64,000 nt of DNA. Source: Candidatus Heimdallarchaeota archaeon. Its GTDB lineage: Archaea; Asgardarchaeota; Heimdallarchaeia; JABLTI01. The stretch covers positions 1 to 64,000 of the forward strand of contig JABCTZ010000025.1 in the NCBI GenBank assembly GCA_018238155.1, in the 5' to 3' direction. Positions 1 through 8,406 of the stretch are shown one piece after another. The notes under the pieces are model-generated. The model did not search any database, had not been told where the DNA came from, and saw only the letters and a list, made by a program, of their open reading frames with translations. The stretch's first letter is position 1, and every line of letters starts with the position of its first letter. Made by a program: the position numbers and the translations under genes.

Positions 1-117
1 ATCCCCTTTCATAGCATTTTGTGCAGAAGTTGTTACTATTGGTATTGCTAAAAAAACGATCATAATAAATACCATTAACCCTGCTTTCTTTCCAAATTCT
101 TTCCAAATTCTTTCCAA
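1..117 (-). CDS. Metzincin-like protease paralogue, N-terminal fragment cut by left edge
   Basis: This is the first 39 codons of a gene that runs off the left edge. From residue 8 on it is almost identical to the start of the metalloprotease encoded at 1836-3539, including the signal-peptide core and the following AQNAMKGD stretch, so it is a tandem paralogue. The start is uncertain. An 11-base unit present once in the downstream copy occurs three times here (about 91-124), which moves the conserved frame relative to the homologous TTG; an in-frame TTG at 117 lies about 10 bases after GAGGAG and is the best candidate. The product should be a secreted or membrane-attached protease. Only the leader is visible, so function rests on the paralogue. 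Confidence 0.6.
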   Translation of the reverse strand, partial: MERIWKEFGKKAGLMVFIMIVFLAIPIVTTSAQNAMKGD

Positions 118-480
118 ATTCTTTCCACTCCTCTAAATAATTCAATAAAAAGAACTATTCAATAGATACAATGTGAAGATACAATAATAAATATTTCTGA
201 ATAAAAAAATTATGTCGGAGAAAAAATAAAAAAAAATCGAAATCTCATCCATTCATTTTTTTCTGTTATCAAATAGTTTTCTTATTTTTGACAAATAAAT
301 TACTCCTCGAATTTTCTCAGTATACTTTATTTTGCAGTATGACAATATACTATTATATTTAAAATTTAATTGAAGCTGAATATCTGTTGTTTATTAATAC
401 GTTTTATCATTATAATGATAATCGGTTATTTTATATAGATGAATGATATATTTTTAAAAAACTTAATTAACTTTTTAAAC

Positions 481-513
481 ATCCTCGAATACCGTCGAAA
501 AATCGACGAGGAT
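481..513. repeat. Hairpin with GTCGA core
   Basis: Arms ATCCTCG (481-487) and CGAGGAT (507-513) pair, and an inner GTCGA (494-498) pairs with TCGAC (503-507). The GTCGA/TCGAC core recurs at 701-714 and 7423-7440, suggesting a dispersed intergenic element. Role unknown. Confidence 0.5.
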
Positions 514-690
514 TTCGTGCATTTTTTAGAAATTAAATTAGATATCTTTGATCAGCTTAAAAGGATCTTTTGATAAAACAGTGCCATAATCGTAGAATTT
601 TTTATTCTAGTACTGACCCTTTTGAATCAAAGAGGTTTTTATAAATAATGTTGCTATTTAATAAAATATTAAATTAAGTTTTTAAGCATT

Positions 691-747
691 CTTAGTTTCA
701 GTCGATTTATCGACGAAGACTCTTGGTCTTAAAAAAATAAGACTAAG
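691..747. repeat. Compound inverted-repeat element
   Basis: GTCGAT-TT-ATCGAC (701-714) is followed by GTCTTA (726-731) paired with TAAGAC (738-743), enclosed by CTTAGT (691-696) and ACTAAG (742-747). The same two sub-motifs occur separately at 4420-4437, 7423-7440 and 51336-51353. No T-tract follows, so a simple terminator is not favoured. Confidence 0.45.
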
Positions 748-1204
748 TGGATTTGTAAATAGAAATAAAAATTTCTGGTTTAGTTTAAAGTAACTCTCTT
801 ATTAATACTCAATATTCTAGTATTATTTGAGTCAAAAAGTTCAATCAGATTTAGGAATTATTTAAGAGAGATTATTCGCTAACCCATTTCACAAGGATGA
901 TGACTATTCCTTATAAAAATCTCTTTCTTATCAGTTCATTGAACAAATTGCTATTCATTTTTGATTTGAGCCTCTATTCCAATGACAAATTGTGATATAA
1001 TTTACTTCTTTAGTTTGGGTATAGTATTATTATTTTTACCTCCTTATTTTAGCTGAACTTTTTTTTCTAATTATATGAAAAGGATTTTAACAAAAATTGA
1101 ATTGATCATATAGTGAGTGATAGTTTTTCCTCGAACAAATAGCTTTTGTTTAGTTTATTAATGAAAAAACTAAATTGTTATTCAATTATATATTTAATAC
1201 AAAA

Positions 1205-1240
1205 ATAAAAGAAAAAAAAAGAATCTAGACTAATGTGTCT
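1205..1240 (-). terminator. Possible terminator after the small surface-protein gene
   Basis: Immediately after the TAG stop, read on the minus strand, AGAC-ACATTA-GTCT can pair and is followed by a T-rich run (A-run at about 1207-1221 on the plus strand). The stem is short, so the call is weak. Confidence 0.35.
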
Positions 1241-1808
1241 AATTTCTCTTTTTTCTAGTAATTGAAATAATACTTAAAAGTATAATGAACCCAAAAATAA
1301 AAATACCTGTAGGAAGAGCAAGAGGATCTGTTCCTGAATTGATGACATTATAACCAAAAATAACTGTAGCATTGGAGTTTTCGGTTAATATAACAGCATT
1401 GTAAGAAAAAGAAGCAATGCTATCATAACTACTTCTTACCATGGTAGATGTTTGAAAAAAATTTTCTCCCGGAACCAAAGTAAAGTTATTTTTTAATGGT
1501 GTCCAAATAATTCCATCATCAAAGAATGTAATAAAAGTTACATTTGAATGGGAATCTACTAACACGGTATAATTCACGAAAATCGTTCCACCGGGATAAA
1601 GATGTGGGGAGATAAGTTCTCTCGCAGAACTCCATTTAGTAAAAAATACCTTTTCAGTATATGAATTTGTCAAAGCTTTTTTAGTAGGGTTAAATGAATA
1701 CCCGGTAGTAGAATGTATCTGTATAAAAATACAGATAGATAGGATAAGAATCAGCTGTAAAATAGCTTTTGTTCTCTCTTGGTAAGTACCTTTGTATATT
1801 TTTTTCAT
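1239..1808 (-). CDS. Small secreted, C-terminally membrane-anchored protein
   Basis: This 189-residue protein has an N-terminal hydrophobic segment (about residues 14-35), an extracellular beta-rich stretch with several N-x-S/T sites, and a C-terminal membrane helix (about 163-184) ending in RKKRN. That layout fits a surface protein with a short cytoplasmic tail. The ATG at 1808 follows GGTGATAAT, a good ribosome-binding site. It lies 27 bases after the protease gene on the same strand, so the two are probably co-transcribed; it may be an accessory surface protein. The residues LPTG before the helix resemble a sorting signal but lack the spaced LPxTG form, and no sortase is in the window. No family was recognised. 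Confidence 0.7.
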   Translation of the reverse strand: MKKIYKGTYQERTKAILQLILILSICIFIQIHSTTGYSFNPTKKALTNSYTEKVFFTKWSSARELISPHLYPGGTIFVNYTVLVDSHSNVTFITFFDDGIIWTPLKNNFTLVPGENFFQTSTMVRSSYDSIASFSYNAVILTENSNATVIFGYNVINSGTDPLALPTGIFIFGFIILLSIISITRKKRN

Positions 1809-1835
1809 ATTATCACCTTTTTTATTTGAACTTGT

Positions 1836-3539
1836 TTATGTAGCTGGAGCATAAAATATATGCCAATTATCTTGGAAGTGGTGTGTACAACAATTCGAAT
1901 TACTATCAGTACACCATTGATTAGTTGGATCATGATTTCCAAACCAAGTAGGCAAGGCAAATCTTTCAAATAAATAGTTGTCCCAATCAAAAATTGTGTT
2001 AAATCTATAGACCATAATACATTTTATACAAAGATGACCGTATGTTCCACAATCTTTACAATTAAAAATATGTCCAAGTTCATGTTGAACAATGCCATCA
2101 ATATTGTATTTCCAATCAATATACGTTGCAGCTTTAGTGTTTCCTGCACAAATTACAGCGCAATTTTTATCAAACTTCTGTCCCATGTGATCTGCTGCTT
2201 CATAAGCTACAATAAGTAATATATCAAATCCACAATTTTCTGTATCAAGAACATACGTCTCTGACCAGCTCCCACTTTTAGTATTCAGAACACTTCCAGC
2301 ACGAGCTATACCTACAGAATAAATTTCACTACATGTATCGACATGAGCACCTATGCTTAAAGAAGCATCATCTTTACAGATAATCATTTTATGATCAATA
2401 TAATTATCAGTACGTTGATTATATTGTTTCTCAAACATATACAAACCTGCTTTTACACTACCATATGTTGTATGCTCAAAATATGGTCTTGGATTTTCGG
2501 GCCAATTTGTCAATTTTGAAGGACTGGGTGTAGAAGCATCTTCCCATAAATAGTAGATGAACACTGCATGGGGTCCATTTCCAAGAGACTTTGTTTTTAC
2601 CTTAAATCGCGGATCAACGAAGACAGGGTCTCCTTCACTCACAACATCATAATCGGAATTATATGCTTGAGCAGCTACTTCAATAATATCCCACTCACCA
2701 ACATTCATAGCTCCATTTGTATGTGCATAATTGAAATTAACATTGTATTTCTTTTGGGCACCAGGTGCTAAAATATCAGAAAATAAATATATTTGAGTTA
2801 GTTCTATTTTGCCTGCACTATTTTCATAGCCATATGACTTCCAATTATAGGTATCTGAACCTGCCCTATAGGATCGAATTTTAATCCAAAAAGCAATTCC
2901 ATACGCATTATAGCTACCTTCGTTCTTTATAGTTATACTAATGGGAATTTGTTCACCTTTATACTTATCAGGAGGATTAGAGATACCTATGATATCAATT
3001 GTTGTGTCAGGAATCCATGGGATGATTGATAACGTAGTACTGTATATTTCTTGGTCGTTGGGATTTCTGTAAGTGACATCCAGCTCAAAAGCTATTTTTT
3101 CGGGTAAGCGTTGGAAACCTGTAATAGTGAATGGACGAAGAGCGCTTTGTGCTTTCCCTCGTTTCATAGCACTCCAAGTTGTTCTATCTCGCAGTATTTT
3201 TGGGTCATTTTTTTCTCCGGTCATCGTTTGTTCTACTGCTAAACTCGCACTATCCTTGAACCTCAATGTAGCATTCACTGTTGAGGTGAAATGTTTCATA
3301 GCTTTTAATTGTACATCCAAAAATAAGATGATATTCCCATACGAATCTTTTTCTGTGTTTGCTGTTCTTCGTTCTTTTGATAGAATTAGTTCAGAAGATG
3401 CACAGACAATTACTGGGTCTCCTTTCATAGCATTTTGTGCAGATGATGTTACTATTGGTATTGCTAAAAAAACGATCATAATAAATACCGTTAACCCTGC
3501 TTTCTTTCCAATTTCTTTCCACTCCTCTGAATAATTCAA
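1836..3539 (-). CDS. Secreted metzincin-like zinc metalloprotease
   Basis: The 567-residue product begins with a signal peptide or anchor (about 12-35). A central Ig-like region around residues 180-300 resembles CARDB-type adhesion modules. The C-terminal third carries HELGHIFNCKD (486-496), which fits the metzincin pattern HExxHxxGxxH/D with Asn in place of the usual Gly and Asp as third zinc ligand, followed by a Met-turn-like CIMVY near 507-511. Cysteine pairs around the site may form disulphides. It probably cleaves extracellular proteins. The start is TTG at 3539; the GAGGAG just inside the frame complicates this choice. A near-identical leader at 1-117 marks a tandem duplication. Catalytic activity is inferred from motif only. 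Confidence 0.75.
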   Translation of the reverse strand: MNYSEEWKEIGKKAGLTVFIMIVFLAIPIVTSSAQNAMKGDPVIVCASSELILSKERRTANTEKDSYGNIILFLDVQLKAMKHFTSTVNATLRFKDSASLAVEQTMTGEKNDPKILRDRTTWSAMKRGKAQSALRPFTITGFQRLPEKIAFELDVTYRNPNDQEIYSTTLSIIPWIPDTTIDIIGISNPPDKYKGEQIPISITIKNEGSYNAYGIAFWIKIRSYRAGSDTYNWKSYGYENSAGKIELTQIYLFSDILAPGAQKKYNVNFNYAHTNGAMNVGEWDIIEVAAQAYNSDYDVVSEGDPVFVDPRFKVKTKSLGNGPHAVFIYYLWEDASTPSPSKLTNWPENPRPYFEHTTYGSVKAGLYMFEKQYNQRTDNYIDHKMIICKDDASLSIGAHVDTCSEIYSVGIARAGSVLNTKSGSWSETYVLDTENCGFDILLIVAYEAADHMGQKFDKNCAVICAGNTKAATYIDWKYNIDGIVQHELGHIFNCKDCGTYGHLCIKCIMVYRFNTIFDWDNYLFERFALPTWFGNHDPTNQWCTDSNSNCCTHHFQDNWHIFYAPAT

Positions 3540-3620
3540 GAAAAAGAACTATTCAATAGATACAAAGGGAAGATACAATAATAAATATTGCTGAAAAAAA
3601 AATTATGTCGGAGGATAAAA
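3417..3620. repeat. Direct repeat shared with the left edge (1-225)
   Basis: About 200 bases covering the signal-peptide codons, start and upstream leader of the protease gene are repeated at 1-225 with scattered substitutions and an expansion of an 11-base unit in the left copy. This marks the boundary of a tandem gene duplication. Confidence 0.8.
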
Positions 3621-4009
3621 ATAATCAAATACGGTTGCTAGTTACCATCTACATATGTTCAAAAAACATTTGTTATAATAATTGTATCTCTGGTAAAAAG
3701 GATTTCATATCACCTTTGAATAAGATATTTTTTGTAATAAACATTTTAACAAATTACTAGTGAACTTATTTCTTCTTTTGAAAGTCTGGAGGGAAAATTT
3801 CCATAATTATTATTAATAGCTCTAACATCTATTTTTCACAAGTAAACTATTCAGTTGTTAAAGAAAACAGTAAATAAGTCTTTTTTCTGGATATATGATA
3901 ATAGGTATTATCAAATATGCTCTATTTAAAGGCATTTATATATAAGACGGAACCTTTTCAATATGAAAAAGGGTAGGGTAAATGAGTCGAAAGTGTCGTT
4001 AGAAGCACA

Positions 4010-4381
4010 CTTTAATGGATTTTATTGCACATAATTAGTCTAGCTATTATAAAAGGTAGACAAGAAAAGGATAAAACAAAACCACGTGCACAACCCCAAA
4101 AGTCTTCTCAGAACCTTACAAATAGGCAGCGTTACTATAACAAGTAGATGCAAGCCGAAGCTGTTTAGATCAGAAGAAAAAAAATCATTCCTTTAATATC
4201 AATGGTTTTTATTGATAAATCACTGGAATATTTATGCATGATTTGTAAACTGGCTTTAAGAAATAATCAAGAAATTTTAATTTGTCCTTTTTGTCAATCT
4301 TTTTTTCACGAGGAGCATTTACAAGATTGGTTACAATTAGCAGATGATTGTCCTGTTTGCAAAAATTTACTTAAAGAATAG
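4010..4381 (+). pseudogene. Decayed membrane RING-like gene
   Basis: One frame reads a hydrophobic remnant, a basic segment similar to the juxtamembrane part of the next gene, two in-frame stops (near 4148 and 4169), then an intact 59-residue tail from ATG 4202 to TAG 4381. That tail keeps all eight ligands with exactly the spacing of the intact neighbour: C-x2-C-x12-C-x2-C-x4-H-x2-H-x10-C-x2-C. It is either a dead paralogue or a gene cut down to a soluble RING-like mini-protein. No clear ribosome-binding site precedes ATG 4202, which favours a pseudogene. Confidence 0.6.
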
Positions 4382-4419
4382 AGTGTTTTTTGAAAAAAAA
4401 CCAAACCAAAAAAGCGGCG

Positions 4420-4437
4420 GTCTTAAAAATTTAAGAC
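4420..4437. repeat. Perfect palindrome GTCTTAA-aaat-TTAAGAC
   Basis: Seven-base arms with a four-base loop lie 66 bases before the RING gene start. Related palindromes occur at 726-743 and 51336-51353, the latter also just upstream of a gene. It could be an operator or a terminator remnant of the decayed copy. Confidence 0.5.
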
Positions 4438-4503
4438 TTCAATCGTTTTTTAGCAAAAAGATACTTTTTTATTAGATTGTACCCCGATTTAATTAGTGAT
4501 ACT

Positions 4504-5058
4504 ATGTCCCACAAGAATGACAAAAAAAACCGAAACTTAATAACAGGAATCATACTAGCGGTTTATGTTGCGATATTTCTATTTGTTTTCTTAGTATTTC
4601 TTGGTTTTCTTCCCATTGAAATTTTGGTTGCAAGTATTGTTTTATTTGTTTCTATAGGTGTAGCAGTAATTGGTCTTACAATTTTTGGTATAGTTTATTT
4701 GTTGAATAGAAGAAAAGAAAAAATAATCAAAGAGGAAAAAGCTGCTTCTCGCCAAAATAGATCCATTACTCGACAGCAAAGAGCCTCTGAACAATCTCAT
4801 AGTACCACTGGTGTTAGAACAAGAAATCTACATAAATCAGTTGAAAGCGTTAGTTTAGATACTTTAATTTTTACCGGGAAAACTGAAGGAGAGAAATGTA
4901 ACATTTGTAAATTGACTTGTACTGAAGATCAATTAATTTGTACTTGTCCTTTCTGTGAATCACTCTTTCACAAAAACCATTTAGAAGATTGGTTAATCCA
5001 AAATAAAGATTGCCCAGTTTGCTCTCGAGATTTATCAGGTTATATTAACAAAGAATAA
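4504..5058 (+). CDS. Membrane-anchored RING-like zinc finger protein
   Basis: From ATG 4504 the product is 184 residues: two membrane helices (about 11-36 and 38-62), a basic Arg/Gln-rich linker, and a C-terminal RING-like finger. The eight likely ligands are C132, C135, C148, C151, H156, H159, C170 and C173, with the WL and CPVC features typical of RING-H2 domains. In eukaryotes such domains recruit E2 enzymes for ubiquitin transfer; Asgard archaea are known to carry ubiquitin-system genes, so a membrane E3-like role is plausible but inferred. No ubiquitin, E1 or E2 gene is in the window. ATG is preferred to an upstream TTG (4477) because AGTGAT lies directly before it. A decayed copy lies just upstream. 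Confidence 0.75.
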   Translation: MSHKNDKKNRNLITGIILAVYVAIFLFVFLVFLGFLPIEILVASIVLFVSIGVAVIGLTIFGIVYLLNRRKEKIIKEEKAASRQNRSITRQQRASEQSHSTTGVRTRNLHKSVESVSLDTLIFTGKTEGEKCNICKLTCTEDQLICTCPFCESLFHKNHLEDWLIQNKDCPVCSRDLSGYINKE

Positions 5059-5070
5059 TAAATAAAGGTA

Positions 5071-5107
5071 GAAATTTTTTTAAAAAGTTTTTTTTCACTT
5101 TTTTTTA
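5071..5107 (+). terminator. T-rich termination region after the RING gene
   Basis: Three consecutive T runs begin about 20 bases after the stop. Archaeal RNA polymerase commonly stops at such runs without a hairpin. Confidence 0.45.
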
Positions 5108-5196
5108 TGCTTTTGCGTATATCAAAAGAGTATAATTAGGAATAGTTAAATAAAATGATTATATAAATAGAAATAGTTCATTTGAGGTTGAATTTT

Positions 5197-7359
5197 ATGA
5201 GTTTTGAAGCAACAGATATCATTCCACTAGAATATCAATCAATTTTCAATATTATTTCCCCATTAGAAAAGTCAGGTATTTTAAAGATTATAAAACAGGA
5301 TTTCGTTGATATAAAAGACAATTATGAGAAATTTTTATTTGGTTTACAAAAATATTTAGAAAAATATAAAGGGGAAGATATTTCCTCTATAGTTTTTCTT
5401 ATGTTTTCTCAAATCGCAACTGACTTACAACAAGAAAAACTGATAGTCAAAATGTTAGAAGTATACCCTGATTCATCTGAACTAAAATACTATAAAGTTC
5501 TACAAGATGTGGATAAAGGTATTTTTGATGGTATCGAAGAAGTATTAGAAATCGCTAGATTAGCTGATACAGAGCGAAATACTATTCTAACCAGATTAGT
5601 TGCTGCAGATAAACTAGCGAAAATAATTCTCGATTTGCAAAGCTTTATTTTAGAAATGTCATTTTATTCTTTAAAAGAAGAACATGATAAAATTCCTGAT
5701 ATTTATGAAAAAGTAGAACCTATTTGGAAACGCGTTGTTGAATGGGTTAGAGAAAAAGATATTATTTATGTAATTGAAATTGCTTCGCGAATAATCATTC
5801 AACAAACTCAACATCTAATGAGAGCTCAAAATCTCGACTCTTCTATAGCCTTTTATGAAAAAGAAGAAAATCAAGATGTATTGAATATTAGTCAAAGTGC
5901 TGCTATGAGAGCAAATATTTTACATGTTGCATCAACGTTATACTACCAAAGCGGAAAACCAAAGAAAGCGTTAAAATTACTAGAAAAAGCAATTAGACTT
6001 CATAAAAAGATTTATGGTAGAAATTCTTGGAAATCAACTTTTTATCATAACCTCGCGTATATGTACTCTTTAACTGATACCGACAAGTGCTTGGGGTCTT
6101 ATCATAAAGGATTAGCCCTTTTGGAAAATACTAATGATTTACAATCCATAGCTTCTACACTTAGTAATATAATAGGTCTCTACATACAGTTGAATAAAAA
6201 ATCTGAGGCAAGAAAATACCTAAAACAACTAGTCAATATTCTTGAATCTAGCGAAGCTTTAGTTACGGCTTTTAGAGCTTATGCAGTTACCGCCAATGCT
6301 TTATCATTAGATGAATATTCCCTTGCTAAGAAATATTTAGTTAAATTAGAAGAGCAAGTTGGAAAACAACCCACATTGTTCAATAAAGCTCTCCTTGCAG
6401 GAGCAAAAATGGGCTTTAATACAGATGCTAGAATACATTCAGAAGAAGCTTATCTGTGGGGAGAAGAATGTCTTTATTATCTCAATAAACAAAAGGATTA
6501 TCTCAATGTATTAGCATCTCTCTTTAATTTAACAGAGCTAGATATTAATTACTATAAAATAACTGGAAAAGAGCGATATCTAAAAGCTGCTAGAAAACGG
6601 TTTAATGAATTATTTACATTAATTGGTGCATTGAAATTACCTGAATTTGTCGCTGCGAAAAATATTATCTATGCATGCTATGAGTTATTAAATAAAAATT
6701 TTGAACAAGTAACAAGTTTATTGGAAAAAATACCTGATGTAAAAAGTGACTCAATTAGAAAAAATAAAGAAATGCTAGAACAGATTCTAAAATTCTCAAA
6801 GGATCGCATGGATATAGAAGATGATGCTGAGCCGATAACTGTTTCTTCTGAGGTATTAGTAAACGAAATAGCAAATAATAAAGATGCACAACAGGTTTTC
6901 ATAATGCATATCTTAGGAAAAACCCTACAAGAACTCATTTCTATACCACAACAAGTTGATCCCATAAAAGCTGATATTAAACTATTGTTGCTAATTAATT
7001 CTGCGGGTCTGACTATTTTCACAAAAGTTCTTGATATTCAAAAAATGAACCAACAATTAATTTCTAACTTTATCTCTGCTATAGATTCTTTTGGCAAACA
7101 ATTGTTTGGTACAACTGAATCATATTTTTCAATAAGTCGTGGCAATAATATCATTTTATTCCAAAAGGTCAATGAGGATTTAGATCTAGCTTTAATTGTA
7201 TCACAAGAAAATTTTGATTCAATTATGAAACTCAATACTCTTTCAAAAGAAATTAATGTATATTTGGGAGAAAATAAAATTGATTTAAATAAAGTTCTAA
7301 ATGAAACCGATTCATTTTACAAATGGCTTCAAAAAGAAAGTGATGAGCTAATCCAATAA
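5197..7359 (+). CDS. TPR-repeat protein with longin/roadblock-like C terminus
   Basis: The 720-residue soluble protein is mostly helical. TPR-like helix pairs are clearest around residues 240-330, where a tyrosine- and leucine-rich pattern with KALKLLEKAI occurs. Residues about 590-700 switch to an alpha/beta pattern with INSAGLTIF, FGKQLF and a buried strand ending in LALIVSQ, which resembles the roadblock/longin-like modules abundant in Asgard genomes near small GTPases. It may be a scaffold that docks on a GTPase or membrane complex. ATG 5197 is chosen because GAGGTTG precedes it; an upstream in-frame TTG (5182) overlaps that site. The longin assignment is by pattern only. Confidence 0.7.
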   Translation: MSFEATDIIPLEYQSIFNIISPLEKSGILKIIKQDFVDIKDNYEKFLFGLQKYLEKYKGEDISSIVFLMFSQIATDLQQEKLIVKMLEVYPDSSELKYYKVLQDVDKGIFDGIEEVLEIARLADTERNTILTRLVAADKLAKIILDLQSFILEMSFYSLKEEHDKIPDIYEKVEPIWKRVVEWVREKDIIYVIEIASRIIIQQTQHLMRAQNLDSSIAFYEKEENQDVLNISQSAAMRANILHVASTLYYQSGKPKKALKLLEKAIRLHKKIYGRNSWKSTFYHNLAYMYSLTDTDKCLGSYHKGLALLENTNDLQSIASTLSNIIGLYIQLNKKSEARKYLKQLVNILESSEALVTAFRAYAVTANALSLDEYSLAKKYLVKLEEQVGKQPTLFNKALLAGAKMGFNTDARIHSEEAYLWGEECLYYLNKQKDYLNVLASLFNLTELDINYYKITGKERYLKAARKRFNELFTLIGALKLPEFVAAKNIIYACYELLNKNFEQVTSLLEKIPDVKSDSIRKNKEMLEQILKFSKDRMDIEDDAEPITVSSEVLVNEIANNKDAQQVFIMHILGKTLQELISIPQQVDPIKADIKLLLLINSAGLTIFTKVLDIQKMNQQLISNFISAIDSFGKQLFGTTESYFSISRGNNIILFQKVNEDLDLALIVSQENFDSIMKLNTLSKEINVYLGENKIDLNKVLNETDSFYKWLQKESDELIQ

Positions 7360-7422
7360 TTTAGCTTAACTCTTTTCCTTTTTTTCTAATACTCAAGTCC
7401 TATTTTTTTAAGACCGAAATTC

Positions 7423-7440
7423 TCGTCGATTTATCGACGA
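7423..7440. repeat. Perfect palindrome TCGTCGAT-TT-ATCGACGA
   Basis: It lies between two convergent genes (stops at 7359 and 7587). The core matches elements at 494-507 and 701-714. A preceding TAAGAC half-site links it to the second palindrome family. It could serve as a bidirectional end signal. Confidence 0.5.
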
Positions 7441-7586
7441 AAGTTGTTAATGTATAAAAAGTTAGTTAATGTTTTAAAAAACATAAAGAGTACTTATAAG
7501 AATAGATGAATATTAGATATAATTTTCGAAATAAAAAAAGATTTTTTGAATAAACAAGAAAAAAAAGCATTACTATAAAATAAAAA

Positions 7587-8072
7587 TCAATCTTTACAAG
7601 CTGTTTTAATCCAGTCAGCGGCTATATCCAGTAATGCAGCAACAAGTTTTTTTCTTCTATGTAGCTTCTCTGCATCAGCTTTACTAAGTTTTTCAAGTAA
7701 AGAATTGTCTTTAGTGGCCATTAGAATATATTGTTCAGCGGTGTGAGGCAATTTAATTATTTTTGTCCATACTTTGGTATTTCCGGATTCAAGATATGAA
7801 TAGTTTAATGGACCAATTTTTAAATAATCACTAATACGTTCAGAGAATTCTCCGGAAAGAGCACTGACCGCTGAAATATTTTCCTTTTCTGCAAGAGGAT
7901 GAATTATTTCTGCCATGAATAAACCATTCTCATCTGTCAATACACAAGAACGCAGTTTTCCAGCTTTAAATAATTCTTCAATAATGATGGTTAGCATTTG
8001 ACTTCGAGAACAGGTTGGATTTTTTGCCAGTTTCTTTTCGATTTCATTAGATAATTTGGTAGCTTTGGACAT
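7587..8072 (-). CDS. Roadblock/LC7-like protein
   Basis: This 161-residue protein has the roadblock pattern: an N-terminal helix, a strand pair around residues 42-56 with VLTDENGLFMAE, a central helix with VSALSGEFSERI, and later strands ending in YILMATK. Roadblock/MglB/LAMTOR proteins act as GTPase-activating or scaffolding partners of small GTPases. Several GTPases lie within 12 kb, so a regulatory role is reasonable inference. The helical C-terminal extension (about 125-161) is longer than in minimal roadblock proteins. ATG at 8072 follows GGAG about 13 bases upstream. Confidence 0.7.
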   Translation of the reverse strand: MSKATKLSNEIEKKLAKNPTCSRSQMLTIIIEELFKAGKLRSCVLTDENGLFMAEIIHPLAEKENISAVSALSGEFSERISDYLKIGPLNYSYLESGNTKVWTKIIKLPHTAEQYILMATKDNSLLEKLSKADAEKLHRRKKLVAALLDIAADWIKTACKD

Positions 8073-8406
8073 AGTTCTTCTTTGACTCCTTAGTAAGTAA
8101 ATAACTAAACATAAATGAGAAGAGCTTTATAGTTTTTATAACCTTATTGTTTGTGACCTAATTAATCATTCTTGGAAAACCTAATTGGCAAATAGATAAT
8201 CTATTGCTTGTATATTCTGTGGTTTAAGATGGTTGAAATAAATACTTTTGAATAAATTGAATGATTAAAAACCATTTCTATACTAGGACCAAGAATTACT
8301 AGTTGTTTTCGAAGAAAAGACTACGAGAGAAATAGATTTCTATTATCAGAGAAATCGTTTTCGTAAAGTAGGACCATAAAAAAGTAGTTAGATGAGAGTT
8401 TCCCTT
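8073..8406. other. Intergenic region between two minus-strand genes
   Basis: It holds the upstream region of the roadblock gene and the end of surE. No open frame, strong hairpin or repeat was seen. Confidence 0.5.

Larger units (their letters stand above)
118..1238. other. Long AT-rich intergenic region
   Basis: There is no convincing gene here. The first 110 bases match the upstream region of the paralogue at 3540-3620, so the leader and probable promoter were duplicated with the gene. The rest holds two clusters of inverted repeats (entered separately) and simple A/T runs. Short open frames lack a ribosome-binding site and coding character. Confidence 0.6.

Noticed and set aside
1246..1320. 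LPTG in the small surface protein as a sortase signal
   Set aside because: The motif lacks the variable residue of LPxTG and no sortase or archaeosortase gene is visible; the tail looks like a plain membrane anchor.
3073..3534. Plus-strand frame of 153 codons opposite the protease gene
   Set aside because: It is fully covered by the well-supported minus-strand gene and has no recognisable features.
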